In this document: positions 33,764 through 43,089 of the stretch, in pieces
Layout of the letters: each line of letters opens with the position of its first letter
Position numbering within the stretch: the first letter of the stretch is position 1
From: Sva-07 sp963743825
GTDB taxonomy: Bacteria > Actinomycetota > Acidimicrobiia > Acidimicrobiales > Ilumatobacteraceae
NCBI GenBank assembly: GCA_963743825.1
Contig: CAVURC010000001.1
Location: 30,116 to 94,115 of the forward strand
Direction: 5' to 3'
Length of the DNA stretch: 64,000 nt
Translations under genes and position numbers: made by a program
The notes under the pieces: generated by a model
The model's database searches: none
What the model saw: only the letters and a program-made list of their open reading frames with translations
What the model was told of the DNA's origin: nothing

Positions 33764-35238
33764 CGTGGGCCGAGGTCGGCGGGAGTCGGTCCGGCCGGAT
33801 AGGTGTCGAGCGTGTCCGCGAGCTGGTTCCAGATCGGGCGATACTCGCTCTGGTCACTGATCGTCGGGCCGTTCAGGATCAGCACGTACTCGACTTCACC
33901 GCCACCCTCGACGGGCAGGTACCCCGACAGGGCCTTCACGGCGGGCGGATCAGTGTTGAACGGTGGGTTGTTGAGTGTGCCCGTCTTGCCGGTCAGCCGA
34001 CCGGCGACCGGGTGATCGACGAACACGTCGGACAGCGTTCCCGTCTGGCCGGCGACGGGGAGCCCCTGACCGATCGGCGAATCGCTGTCGTAGCGCTGCA
34101 CCACCGAGGCCAGGGCAGAACACGTGATCCGATTGTCGAGGCTCAACCCCGAGCCGTCGGAGAGGACGATCGGGGCGACGTCGACACCCCAGTCGATCAA
34201 CTGCTGGCGGATGACGGCGAGCCCGCCCTCCCGGGTGCCCGGTCCCGCATCGGTGACACCGAGTTCCTTGACGACGAGTTCGGCCGTGTTGTTGTCGCTG
34301 TTGCCGAGCATCTCCGCCACCACCGACGACATCGGCGCGGAGTCGACCGATGCGATCTCGACGGTGCCGGCGGGCGCCGTACCCGACGTCGCCTCGCCGT
34401 CCACGACGATGCCCCGATCCTCGAGCAGACGGATGAACTCCCTCGCCGCGGCGGCGTTGGGATCGGCGGCGCGGAGATCTTCGCCGAGTACCCGGGAGTC
34501 GTTTGCCATGAGCGCGTCGTAGGGGCCGCCCTCCAGGCCCTGGACGCCGACACCCCAGCCCGGAGCAAAGAACTCGTCGTCGTAACGCGATCCGTCGCCG
34601 ACGACCCCGCCGGCAACACGGGTGACACCGGCTGCAGCGACACCGGCAGCAAGTGAATCCAGCGATGTCGGTGACGTGACCGCATACAACTCGAGGTTCG
34701 AGTCCGCGTACCAGTCCGATGACAGCAAGGGATCACCTCCGCCGACGAGGTACAGGTCACCGGCGACGAGGCCGTCGACCGGTGCAGCGGCAGCCTCGAC
34801 CGTGGTCGTGTAGGTGAAGTCGGGTCCGAGTCGTTCCAATGCCACCGCCGCAACCAGCAACTTCTGATTGCTCGCCGGGATCACGGCGAGGTCGGCATTG
34901 CGGGCGCCGACCTCCTCGCCGTCGACCGAGATCACGGAACATGATCGGTCGTTGAGCGTGGTGAGAAAGGGTGCGATCTCGGCCTCGAACGCTGCGCTGT
35001 TGACGTCACGCGAGACGATCGTCGGCATCCGACGGAACGTCATGACGCTGGTCGAGAGTGCGGGAGTCGGCGTGGGAACGGTTGCGGTTGGATCGACCGG
35101 TGGAGCAGCGGTGCCGGCCCCGGTCTGGTCGGACGACCATCGGTGCACGGCCAGGAGAGCCAACGCCGGGACGAGCGCGACGAGACCCAGGACGATCCAC
35201 GGGCCGGGCCCACGTCGGCGACCGCGGGGTGACGTCAC
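33760..35238 (-). CDS. D-alanyl-D-alanine carboxypeptidase/endopeptidase, PBP4 (DacB) family, paralogue
   Basis: A 492-residue sister of the downstream gene. N-terminal anchor (about residues 14-33), SxxK as PASNQKLLVAA, SxN as NSDNNTAELV, KTG as GKTGTLNNPP. The same insert and GGGDPLL/GDGSRYDDEF boxes are conserved. The two proteins align over most of their length, so they arose by tandem duplication. GTG or ATG at 35238 overlaps the stop of the acyl-CoA ligase gene by 4 bases, so translation is probably coupled. Confidence 0.88.
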   Translation of the reverse strand: MTSPRGRRRGPGPWIVLGLVALVPALALLAVHRWSSDQTGAGTAAPPVDPTATVPTPTPALSTSVMTFRRMPTIVSRDVNSAAFEAEIAPFLTTLNDRSCSVISVDGEEVGARNADLAVIPASNQKLLVAAVALERLGPDFTYTTTVEAAAAPVDGLVAGDLYLVGGGDPLLSSDWYADSNLELYAVTSPTSLDSLAAGVAAAGVTRVAGGVVGDGSRYDDEFFAPGWGVGVQGLEGGPYDALMANDSRVLGEDLRAADPNAAAAREFIRLLEDRGIVVDGEATSGTAPAGTVEIASVDSAPMSSVVAEMLGNSDNNTAELVVKELGVTDAGPGTREGGLAVIRQQLIDWGVDVAPIVLSDGSGLSLDNRITCSALASVVQRYDSDSPIGQGLPVAGQTGTLSDVFVDHPVAGRLTGKTGTLNNPPFNTDPPAVKALSGYLPVEGGGEVEYVLILNGPTISDQSEYRPIWNQLADTLDTYPAGPTPADLGPR

Positions 35239-37421
35239 CCGCCGCGGGCCTCACGGTGTTTGGCATGGCGCACGAGATGACCGAGCGCCGTCACGGCGTC
35301 GCCGCCGCTCGCATAGCAGAGTCGGCCGAGGCGGCGAACCGTGGCCGGGCCGGCGTTGGCAGGATCGGCCACGGCCAGTTCGGTCGCAACGAGAATGGGC
35401 TTGCCGGTTCTGATGCTCAGTTCGTGAGCAGCTTCGGCGAAGCGTTCGTCCTGACGTTCGTGATACGCAACGATCCGTTCGAGGCCATGGTCGGGGTAGA
35501 ACCGGCCGTCGCGCATCATCCGCGCCTGATTGCTCTGGATGCCGATCCCGAGGTAGATCATGGCGTCGACATCGGGATGCGTGGCGATGAGTTCCATGAC
35601 CTCTGGAATGGTGTCGCGCGTCTCGCCACCGGCACAGTCGACGGGATTGTTGCGGCTCCACCGCGGCGGCAGCTTCTCGTCGATGGCCGCTCGGAGGTCG
35701 GCGGGCAGTTCCATGAGCACGATGTCGTCGTCGCGCGTGATGGCGTCGGCGGTGACCACACCCCAGCCCCCCGCTGTCGTGAGCACGATCGTGTTCGGCC
35801 CCTTCGGCAGCGGCTGCGTGGCGAACGTGGCCGCCGCCTCGAACGCCTCGGTGACCGTGGCGGCCCGCGTGATGCCCGCGGCGCGGCACTCACCATCGAA
35901 GATCTTGTCGTTTGCGGCCAACGCGCCGGTGTGGCTCGCCGCTGCCTGTGCGCCACCCTCCGTGGCGCCGCCTTTGACGAGCACGAGCGGTTTGCGGCCG
36001 GCTGCCTCGGCGAGCCGGTCCATCAGACCGCGACCGTCGACGATTCCTTCCACGTAGGCCAGGCTCACAGCCGTTGCATCATCGTCGGCGTACCAGTCGA
36101 GGTAGTCCGCCACCGTCACCGCTGCGGCGTTTCCGGCCGACACGGCACGGCTGATGCCGACGCCCGTCGACCGGGCGAGGTTCATGAAGCTGGAGACGAA
36201 GTTCCCACTCTGGCTGGCGACGCCGATGCGACCTGCCGGTGGGTACGGCGCCACGATCTGGGCGCAGAGGTTGACCGGCGTGCTGACGACGCCCTGTCCG
36301 TTGGGACCGGCGAGCAGGATGCCGAGCTCGTCGGCGAGCGCGACCAACTCCGCCTCGGCGATGCGTCCCTCGTCGCCGGCTTCGCCGTAGCCCGCCGATG
36401 TCAGGAATGCCGCGGTGATTCCCTTCGCGGCACAGGCGCGCAGCAGGTCGGGGTTTGCTGCCGCGGGCGTGCAGACGAAGACGAGGTCGATCGCATCGTC
36501 GGGGAGGTCGGCGATGTCGGCGACCGTCGTGATGCCCAACACCTGCTCACCCTTGAGATTGGTTCCGTACACGCCGCCCGCGTATCCGGCAGCGAGGAGA
36601 TTGTGGAGCGACACGAACCCGAACTTCCCGGGGTGCGTCGATGCGCCGGTGACGAGAACCCCGCGTGGGTCGAAGAGGGCACGGAACTGTGCAGCTGTGG
36701 GGCGGGGACGGCTTGCTGCTCGTGGCGCATCGCCATCGGCTCCCAACTCGACGAGGCCGTCGACTGCGACGAGTCGACCGTCGGGCTGGACGATCAGGGG
36801 ATTGATGTCGACGCTGACCACATCGGATCGTTCATCCGCGAGCCGACCGAGGCCGACCAGGATGTCGACGAGTTGCCCGCGATCGACTGCCGCCTCGCCT
36901 CGGAACGGTCCGAGCAGCTTCTGGGTGGAGAGGTCGTCGACCATCTCGGCGGCGGTGACCGCATCGAGCGGGGCCGGTCGGAAGACGACGTCGGCGACCG
37001 CCTCGGCGAGGATGCCACCCACGCCGAGCATCACGGTGGGCCCGAACTGCGGATCACGGATGACGCCGGCGATCAGTTCCCGGTTCCCCGAGATCATGGG
37101 GGCGACGAGGACGGACACGTCGCCGTCAGCGGGCGTGGCAGCGCTCAGCAGGTCGGCAGCGGCGGCCTCCACCGAACGACGGTCGGCGAGGCGGAGCCTG
37201 ACCAGTCCGCGCTCGGTCTTGTGAGCGATGGCGTCGCCGTTCAACTTGGCGACGACCGGATAGCCGAGTTCGTCAGCGGCGTCACCGGCCGACGTCGGGT
37301 CGCCAACCAGTCGTTCCGGGGCGATCGGCAGACCGAATTCGGCCAGCACTGCCTTCGAATCACGCTCCGACAGTGTCGTGTGCGCGCTGGTTCCGGATGA
37401 GGTCACGTCTGGGGTCGCCAT
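35235..37421 (-). CDS. ADP-forming acetate/acyl-CoA ligase family protein
   Basis: This 728-residue enzyme is in the acyl-CoA synthetase (NDP-forming) family. The N-terminal ATP-grasp part (AKLNGDAIAHKTERGLVRL, the MISGNRELIAGVIRDPQFGP motif) is followed by the CoA-binding domain (VTGASTHPGKFGFVSLHN) and a succinyl-CoA-synthetase-like part with GQGVVSTPVN and the catalytic phospho-His in ASHTGALAAND. These enzymes interconvert acyl-CoA + ADP + Pi with acid + CoA + ATP. The domain order is beta-alpha, a known circular arrangement. It is unexpectedly co-directional and overlapped with two carboxypeptidases. Confidence 0.85.
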   Translation of the reverse strand: MATPDVTSSGTSAHTTLSERDSKAVLAEFGLPIAPERLVGDPTSAGDAADELGYPVVAKLNGDAIAHKTERGLVRLRLADRRSVEAAAADLLSAATPADGDVSVLVAPMISGNRELIAGVIRDPQFGPTVMLGVGGILAEAVADVVFRPAPLDAVTAAEMVDDLSTQKLLGPFRGEAAVDRGQLVDILVGLGRLADERSDVVSVDINPLIVQPDGRLVAVDGLVELGADGDAPRAASRPRPTAAQFRALFDPRGVLVTGASTHPGKFGFVSLHNLLAAGYAGGVYGTNLKGEQVLGITTVADIADLPDDAIDLVFVCTPAAANPDLLRACAAKGITAAFLTSAGYGEAGDEGRIAEAELVALADELGILLAGPNGQGVVSTPVNLCAQIVAPYPPAGRIGVASQSGNFVSSFMNLARSTGVGISRAVSAGNAAAVTVADYLDWYADDDATAVSLAYVEGIVDGRGLMDRLAEAAGRKPLVLVKGGATEGGAQAAASHTGALAANDKIFDGECRAAGITRAATVTEAFEAAATFATQPLPKGPNTIVLTTAGGWGVVTADAITRDDDIVLMELPADLRAAIDEKLPPRWSRNNPVDCAGGETRDTIPEVMELIATHPDVDAMIYLGIGIQSNQARMMRDGRFYPDHGLERIVAYHERQDERFAEAAHELSIRTGKPILVATELAVADPANAGPATVRRLGRLCYASGGDAVTALGHLVRHAKHREARGG

Positions 37422-37488
37422 GCGGCATCCACCGTACCGCCACGGCCTCCCCGGCGACGGGCAGGCATGCCCGCCGTCACCGCTGTGG

Positions 37489-37857
37489 TCAGAGCGCGAC
37501 GATGCCTGCCTTGAGGATCGCGAGGCCGGTGGCGTCGACGCAGTAGCGGGTGCGCGGGCCTTCGATCTCGCCCTGGATCAGCCCGGCTTCGCGCAGGATC
37601 CGGAGGTGTTCGGACACCGTCGATTGGGCGAGTGGGAGTTCCGCGACCACGTCGCCGGTTACGCACGTTTCTCGATTGCTGAGCAGTCGCAGGATCGCCA
37701 GCCGGGCAGGGTGGGCGACCGCCTTGGCCATCGCAGCGAGTGTGTCGTTGTCCGGTAGCGGCACCAGGCCATCGACGGTGGGCGGAACACAGCACTCGTC
37801 GACATCGGCATGCTGACGCGGCGCAGCGCTGGAACGGGTGGCTGATGTGGCGGTCAT
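37489..37857 (-). CDS. arsR: ArsR/SmtB-family transcription repressor
   Basis: A 122-residue winged-helix metalloregulator. The core DTLAAMAKAVAHPARLAILRLL, then ETCVTGDVV, and the recognition helix LPLAQSTVSEHLRILREAGLI are typical. Cysteines in VDECCVPP (N-terminus), ETCV and TRYCVD could bind As(III). The first Cys pair near the N-terminus is unusual relative to the classic helix-3 CVC site. It overlaps the acr3 stop by 4 bases, so repressor and pump share a transcript. Confidence 0.9.
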   Translation of the reverse strand: MTATSATRSSAAPRQHADVDECCVPPTVDGLVPLPDNDTLAAMAKAVAHPARLAILRLLSNRETCVTGDVVAELPLAQSTVSEHLRILREAGLIQGEIEGPRTRYCVDATGLAILKAGIVAL

Positions 37858-38960
37858 GAGTTGGTTCCTCGGTCGGTTGGCGCCGGATCGTTCGGGTAGT
37901 AACGCCGGCGCGCCCACAGCGACACGTAGACGAGGCCGACGAGGGCGGGAACTTCGATCAAGGGCCCCACGACGCCGGCGAGTGCCTGCCCCGACGACAC
38001 ACCGAAGACACCGATCGCGACGGCGATCGCGAGTTCGAAGTTGTTGCCGGTCGCAGTGAACGCGATCGAGGTGTTGCGGTCGTACGGGAAACCCATCTTG
38101 AGCCCGGCAGCGAACGAACCGGTCCACATCAGCGCGAAATAGACGAGGAGTGGGATGGCAATTCGGGCAACGTCGAACGGAGCGTCGGTGATCGCGTCTC
38201 CCTGGAGGGCGAAGAGCACGACGATGGTGAACAGCAGCCCGTAGAGCGCAATCGGTCCGATGCGAGGCAGGAACACTTCTTCGTACCACTGGGTGCCCTT
38301 GCGGCGTTCGAGAACGGTTCGGGTGAGGAATCCGGCCAGCAGCGGGATGCCGAGGAAGATCAGCACCGACTTGGTGATCTCCCACACCGTGACGTCGATG
38401 CCGTCGGAATCGAGTCCCAACCAGCCGGGCAGGAGCTCGAGGTAGAAGTAGCCGAGCAGTGCGTAGGCGGCGATCTGGAACAGCGAGTTGATGGCCACGA
38501 GCACCGCTGCCAGCTCACGGCTGCCGCACGCGAGGTCGTTCCAGATGAGCACCATCGCGATGCAACGGGCGAGACCCACGATGATGAGCCCGGTTCGGTA
38601 CTCGGGGAGGTCGGGCAGCAGCAGCCAGGCGAGCGTGAACATCAACAGCGGCCCGATCACCCAGTTGAGCAACAACGACATCACGAGCGACCGGCGCTCG
38701 ATCACGGTGCCGATCGAGCGGTACTTCACCTTGGCGAGTACCGGATACATCATCGCGAACAGCCCGATCGCGATCGGGAGCGAGACCGTGTCGATCTTCA
38801 CCGAGTCCAAGGTGTCGTCGAGGCCCGTGAACACCTTGCCCAGCGCGATCCCCACCACCATCGCCACGCCGATCCACACCGGCAGGAACCTGTCGAGGAC
38901 CGACAGGCGGGCGACGACCGCGTCCTGCGACGGGCTCTCGGTTCTCAGATCATGCACCAT
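37854..38960 (-). CDS. acr3: Arsenite efflux transporter ACR3
   Basis: A membrane transporter of about 368 residues (10 hydrophobic segments) that exports As(III). LARCIAMVLIWNDLACGSRELAAVLVAINS contains the conserved CIAMV..W cysteine essential for arsenite transport, and GNNFELAIAVAIGVFG is a second family motif. Start ATG 38960 is preferred to an in-frame ATG at 38978 because AAGGGG lies at a suitable distance upstream and because a palindrome then lies outside the coding region. The arsR gene follows with a 4-base overlap. Confidence 0.92.
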   Translation of the reverse strand: MVHDLRTESPSQDAVVARLSVLDRFLPVWIGVAMVVGIALGKVFTGLDDTLDSVKIDTVSLPIAIGLFAMMYPVLAKVKYRSIGTVIERRSLVMSLLLNWVIGPLLMFTLAWLLLPDLPEYRTGLIIVGLARCIAMVLIWNDLACGSRELAAVLVAINSLFQIAAYALLGYFYLELLPGWLGLDSDGIDVTVWEITKSVLIFLGIPLLAGFLTRTVLERRKGTQWYEEVFLPRIGPIALYGLLFTIVVLFALQGDAITDAPFDVARIAIPLLVYFALMWTGSFAAGLKMGFPYDRNTSIAFTATGNNFELAIAVAIGVFGVSSGQALAGVVGPLIEVPALVGLVYVSLWARRRYYPNDPAPTDRGTNS

Positions 38961-38976
38961 GTTGCCCGACCCCTTC

Positions 38977-39008
38977 ATCGTCGTTCGACGATGCACGATA
39001 GCAGTATC
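38977..39008 (-). promoter_or_regulatory. Candidate ArsR operator upstream of acr3
   Basis: ATCGTCG-TT-CGACGAT (38977-38992) is a perfect 16-base palindrome with two central bases, 17 bases upstream of the preferred acr3 start. A second dyad GATA-GCAG-TATC (38997-39008) follows; ArsR-type operators are often dyads with ATA/TAT half-sites. Self-regulation of acr3-arsR by ArsR is the natural reading, but it is not tested. The region up to 39052 has no gene. Confidence 0.5.
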
Positions 39009-39052
39009 ATCGGTCCCCGTCGACGGCATCGAGGAGCCGGCGGCGCGGATGG

Positions 39053-39991
39053 TCAATTGGTGAGCATGCGGGCGATCTCTGTGACGTGGCGGAGGTCCGA
39101 GCCGCAACAGCCACCGATGATGTTGAGCCACGGCATCGAGTCGATGAGGTTGCGGTATCCGTCGGCCAATTCGTAGATGTCACCATCATCGAGAACCTCT
39201 GCCTGGTCCAGTTCGGCGTGACTCATTCGTGAGGCGTTGCAGCGAATACCGCGAATGCGGTGAGTCCATTCGGCGTCGACGACGACGTCGCAGAAGTGGT
39301 CGGGGTGGGCACAATTGACCATGAAGTAGGCGGCCGATCCGTTCGTCGCTGCGTCGACAGCTTCGATCGCATGCCCCAGCGACTCGCCCGTCGGGAGCGA
39401 CCCATCGGTCTCCACCGTGAAGGACACCACGATCGGCAACCCGGCTGCTTCGGCGGCTCGGACCACGCCGATCGCCTCGTCGGACTGTGTGAACGTCATC
39501 GCTGTCACCATGTCGACGTCGGTGTCGGCGAGCCATCCGATCTGCTTGGCGTGGTACTCCTCGGCTTCGGCGGCCGCAATGGCGACATCGGGCGCGTACG
39601 CGTCACCGCGAGGGCCGATGATGCCGTTGAGAACGATCGGCGCCGCATTGTCGCTGAACTCGGAACGGAGCCCGGCGATGAACATGACCGAGTCCCGATT
39701 CGCATCGGCGAGGTCGGCTTCGCTCGCTTGCAGCGCGTCGGCCCAATGTAGGTGGGCCTTCCACGTCTGGCTGTCGAGCACGAAGCCGGCACCGATCTCG
39801 GCGGCCAACTCCAGGAAGCCCCGAAAGTAGTCGGCGATGGCTTGTCGTCCCGACTCGCTCGGGAGCAGGGTGTGCGCTGCGAACTCACGGATCTCGATGC
39901 CCTTGTTGAAGATCAGATCGGTCTCGATTCCGGCGTCAGTGAGGTACAGACCCCCATCGAGTTGCGGCAGACCGGTGCGGAACATCGCCAT
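39053..39991 (-). CDS. Homocysteine S-methyltransferase family protein
   Basis: This 312-residue TIM barrel would transfer a methyl group to homocysteine. LYLTDAGIETDLIFNKG replaces the usual DGA/G..E start. The zinc ligands are visible: one Cys in VNCAHPDHF and the CC pair in IIGGCCGSD. GIIGPRGDAYAP is the conserved GP..D box. An AAGGGGAG ribosome-binding site precedes ATG 39991. No methyl donor gene is adjacent; the donor (e.g. S-methylmethionine or betaine) is not known. Confidence 0.88.
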   Translation of the reverse strand: MAMFRTGLPQLDGGLYLTDAGIETDLIFNKGIEIREFAAHTLLPSESGRQAIADYFRGFLELAAEIGAGFVLDSQTWKAHLHWADALQASEADLADANRDSVMFIAGLRSEFSDNAAPIVLNGIIGPRGDAYAPDVAIAAAEAEEYHAKQIGWLADTDVDMVTAMTFTQSDEAIGVVRAAEAAGLPIVVSFTVETDGSLPTGESLGHAIEAVDAATNGSAAYFMVNCAHPDHFCDVVVDAEWTHRIRGIRCNASRMSHAELDQAEVLDDGDIYELADGYRNLIDSMPWLNIIGGCCGSDLRHVTEIARMLTN

Positions 39992-40101
39992 GACAAACTC
40001 CCCTTCGGATTCGTGTGCGGCCGTCGAGTACCGAACCGCAATCCCACTACAACCCCGTCACGACAGTACGCCTGCGGAGGCCGGGTCGTCGACAACGTCG
40101 A

Positions 40102-40464
40102 TCATGACGCGACTGGCTGCATGAGCTCGATGCGGTTGCCGAACGGGTCGGACACGTACACGCGGTCGAAACCCTCGAGCGGCTCGTCCTCCTTCGCAGC
40201 GAAGCCGGCTGCAACGATGGCATTCGCGACGGCGCGGACATCGTCGACGATGAAGGCGGGGTGTGCCTTGACCGCCGGACGAAAGTCGACATCGACTCCG
40301 AGGTGGACCTTCAGATCTCCCCGTTCGAACCAGCAACCGCCTCGAGCAGCAAGGTGATCCGGCTTCGGAACGTGAGCGATGCCGAGCAGTCCTTCGTAGA
40401 AGGCAACCGCTTCAGCCTCACGTCCCGCTGGCATCGCCAGTTGCACATGGTCGAGTCGGATCAC
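40102..40464 (-). CDS. Glyoxalase/bleomycin-resistance (VOC) family protein
   Basis: This 120-residue VOC domain protein has two beta-alpha-beta-beta-beta halves: VIRLDHVQLAMPAGREAEAVAFYEGLLG and PAFIVDDVRAVANAI...FDRVYVSDPFGNRIELMQP. His6 in LDHVQL and the final Glu in RIELMQ are typical metal ligands. The start is GTG 40464 or GTG 40470. The substrate is unknown; members include glyoxalases, dioxygenases and resistance proteins. Confidence 0.8.
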   Translation of the reverse strand: MIRLDHVQLAMPAGREAEAVAFYEGLLGIAHVPKPDHLAARGGCWFERGDLKVHLGVDVDFRPAVKAHPAFIVDDVRAVANAIVAAGFAAKEDEPLEGFDRVYVSDPFGNRIELMQPVAS

Positions 40465-40543
40465 GCTCACTTGCGATCCATTCTGCCTCGGCGACGCAAA
40501 CGAAGCGGAGGTCGAGCTCGCGCACCATGTGTACGGTGCGGTG

Positions 40544-41806
40544 ATGCCGCCTGCCGTGCTCGACGCGACCTTCGGGCCCCTGATCCGCCGCTGTCCGACG
40601 CCGACCGACCTCGAGATCGTCACCCACTACGGCGAGGAGTCCGGGCCGGGCGAGGAGGCCGACGCGATCTGGTCGCTCGTCCAGCAGGTGTATCGCAGCG
40701 GGATGCATCCAGGAATCCAGATCTGCATCCGACACGACGGCCGCGTTGTGCTCGATCGGTCCATCGGCCATGCCCGTGGCGTCCTTCCCGGACGGCGGTT
40801 CGATCGCAACCGTGCGGTCCCACTCACGCTCGACACGCCGGTCAATCTCTTCTCGGCGGCCAAAGCGGTCACCGGCATGGTCATGCACAAGCTCGAGGAA
40901 GTCGGCGCACTGCAACTCGACGATGCGGTGGCCGAGCACCTCCCCGGCTTCGAACAGCACGGGAAGGCCGGCATCACGATCCGACACGTGCTGACACATC
41001 GCGCCGGGATCGCAGCCATGCCGGACGAAGCCTTCGATCTCGACGTGCTCGGTGATCCCACCGAGGTCGAGCGGATTGTCTGCGGGCTGCGACCGACCAT
41101 GCGTCCCGGAGCCGGTCCGGAGTATCACGCGGTGACGGGTGGTCTGATCATGGAGGCCGTCGCACGACGAGCGACCGGGCGCAGTCTGCGCGAGATCCTT
41201 GCGACCCACATCAAGGAACCGCTGGGGCTCGACTGGTTCGATTACGGGGTCGCGCCCGAGGAGACCGACCGCGTGGCAAGGAACGTGGAGACCGGAGTGC
41301 CACTCGGCCCGGTGACCGGCCTGTTCGTGAAACGCGTCCTCGGCAGGCCATGGGGCGAAGTACTGCAGATGTCGAACGACCCACGGTTCCTCAGCGCAGT
41401 CGTCCCATCGGCCAATGTCATCACCACCGCCGGCGACGTCGCCGTCTTCTACCAGTGCATCATGGACGGTGGGTCGTTCGACGGCACGAGAGTGTTCGAA
41501 GAGGAGACCGTCCAACGCTCCCTCGAGGCGCCGCACGACGAACTCGTGATCGACCGAATGCTCGGACTACCGATTCGCTACGGGAGCGGTTTCATGCTCG
41601 GCTCCGAATCGATCAGCCCGTACGGCTGGGCCCGCCCGCGAGCGTTCGGCCACGTCGGCATGTCGAACCTGTTCACGTGGGCCGACCGGGACCGGGAACT
41701 CGTCGTCGCGATGCTCACCACCGGCAAACCGGTCATCGGCCCACATCTCCTTCCCCTCGTGAAACTCCTCACGGGGATCAACGAGGTATTCCCGAGGCCC
41801 GCATGA
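40544..41806 (+). CDS. Serine hydrolase of the class C beta-lactamase/esterase fold
   Basis: The protein is about 420 residues from ATG 40544 (an in-frame GTG at 40529 adds five). The catalytic SxxK is NLFSAAKAVTGMVM, the Tyr motif is in PGAGPEYHAVTGGL, and FGHVGMSNLF near the C-terminus is the family's third box (HxG). No signal peptide, so an intracellular esterase or EstB-like enzyme is more likely than a beta-lactamase. The upstream VOC gene is divergent (80 bases). Confidence 0.8.
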   Translation: MPPAVLDATFGPLIRRCPTPTDLEIVTHYGEESGPGEEADAIWSLVQQVYRSGMHPGIQICIRHDGRVVLDRSIGHARGVLPGRRFDRNRAVPLTLDTPVNLFSAAKAVTGMVMHKLEEVGALQLDDAVAEHLPGFEQHGKAGITIRHVLTHRAGIAAMPDEAFDLDVLGDPTEVERIVCGLRPTMRPGAGPEYHAVTGGLIMEAVARRATGRSLREILATHIKEPLGLDWFDYGVAPEETDRVARNVETGVPLGPVTGLFVKRVLGRPWGEVLQMSNDPRFLSAVVPSANVITTAGDVAVFYQCIMDGGSFDGTRVFEEETVQRSLEAPHDELVIDRMLGLPIRYGSGFMLGSESISPYGWARPRAFGHVGMSNLFTWADRDRELVVAMLTTGKPVIGPHLLPLVKLLTGINEVFPRPA

Positions 41807-41875
41807 CATGTCGTTCGGCTCTGCCAGCGGGGTGTCGCCGGGCGCATGATGGCTGGCAGTCACGAGGAGGCCCCG

Positions 41876-42398
41876 ATGCAGTTCGACACGATCCACACCT
41901 ATGAACAGTCGGCCGATGAGGTGTTCGCCGCACTGATCGACTTCGAAGCGGTGAAGTCGAAATACGAAGCGATCGGCCAGAGCGATGTGCGTGCTCGTTC
42001 GACGTGACGACGGTGACGACGGCTCGGTCACCATGGTCACGACTCGAGTCGTGCCGCTCGAGCTGCCCGGCTTCGCGAAGAAGGTGCTGTCACCCAAACA
42101 GCACGTCACACAGACCGACGTGTGGTCGGGAGCTGACAGCACGGGTCGACGCACCGGCACCTTCGTCGTGGAGGCAAAGGGCACTCCCGTCCGGCTGCAC
42201 GGCACACTCCATCTCGCTCCCCGCAAAGGGTCGGGGTGCACGAACACCACCGACGTCACCGTCGACTGCAAGGTGCCGCTGATCGGCGGCAAGATCGCCG
42301 ACCTCGTGGCCAACGACACCCGTCGAGCACTCGATCACGAACAGGCGTGGATGCAGCGAGTACCTGGCGCGCTGAAGCGTGAAGTCAGGTGGGGATGA
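41876..42398 (+). CDS. DUF2505-like (START/SRPBCC fold) protein, frameshifted
   Basis: Begins at ATG 41876 (MQFDTIHTYEQSADEVFAAL) with GAGGAGG upstream. The frame changes near 41990 (one extra base), then continues RRDDGDDGSVTMVTTRVVPLELPGFAKKVL and GKIADLVANDTRRALDHEQAWMQ, matching the actinobacterial DUF2505 pattern (about 173 residues; the length of 523 is 3n+1). The fold binds hydrophobic ligands in other members. Its stop overlaps the convergent TetR gene by 14 bases. Function unknown. Confidence 0.72.
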
Positions 42399-43026
42399 GC
42401 GCGGCGCGGAAGAAGCCGATGATGTGCTCGCTGCGACGATCGAGCGCTTCGGGCGCGAGCGGATCCTCGTCGAGCAGACCCTCGAGGAACGGCGCGTCGG
42501 AGAAATAGCTCAACAGCGCGCCGTAGCCGGTGAGCAGCAGTTGCTCGGGGTTGTGCTCACGGAATGTGCCCGCAGCCATCTCCCGGCGGAAGTAGTCGGC
42601 GGCCTGGTCGAACATGGGTCGAAGCACCGCCGACAGGTCGATACCGAGGTGAGAACCACCATCGATCGCCTCGCGCCGCATGAGCGTGACATACGACGGA
42701 TTGTCGGCGAAGTATCCGAATCCGGCGCGCAGCACCTGTTCGATCTTCGGCCAGCCCCTCGCCGTCGACTCGATGGCACCGGCGAGTCGGGCGAACCAGT
42801 CGGAGAGCAACCGCTCGAAGACCTCGCCGTAGAGCGCTTCCTTCGAACCGAAGTGGTGGAGCAGGCTGGGGCGACGAATTCCGACCTCGGCAGCGATGTC
42901 GTTCAGCGAGGTACCGCTGTAGCCGTTCTGTGCGAAGCAGCCGAGCGCAGCGTCGAGAATCTGGTCGCGTGTCGACCGGCCCTCGACGGGCAACTCGATC
43001 ACGGAAGCGACGTCGACATCCGACAT
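42385..43026 (-). CDS. TetR-family transcription regulator
   Basis: This 213-residue regulator has an N-terminal HTH in RDQILDAALGCFAQNGYSGTSLNDIAAEVG and IRRPSLLHHFGSKEALYGEVF, both standard TetR sequences. The C-terminal ligand domain is AAGTFREHNPEQLLLTGYGALLSYFSD, recalling fatty-acid or lipid regulators. Start ATG 43026. The genes on either side (sodN and DUF2505) are not obvious targets, so the regulon is unknown. Confidence 0.9.
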   Translation of the reverse strand: MSDVDVASVIELPVEGRSTRDQILDAALGCFAQNGYSGTSLNDIAAEVGIRRPSLLHHFGSKEALYGEVFERLLSDWFARLAGAIESTARGWPKIEQVLRAGFGYFADNPSYVTLMRREAIDGGSHLGIDLSAVLRPMFDQAADYFRREMAAGTFREHNPEQLLLTGYGALLSYFSDAPFLEGLLDEDPLAPEALDRRSEHIIGFFRAALIPT

Positions 43027-43089
43027 GGTGCCGACGAACGCTAGTGCCGGTGGGGGACGGCTCCTCTCCCCCACCGGTCGACAGTGGCC

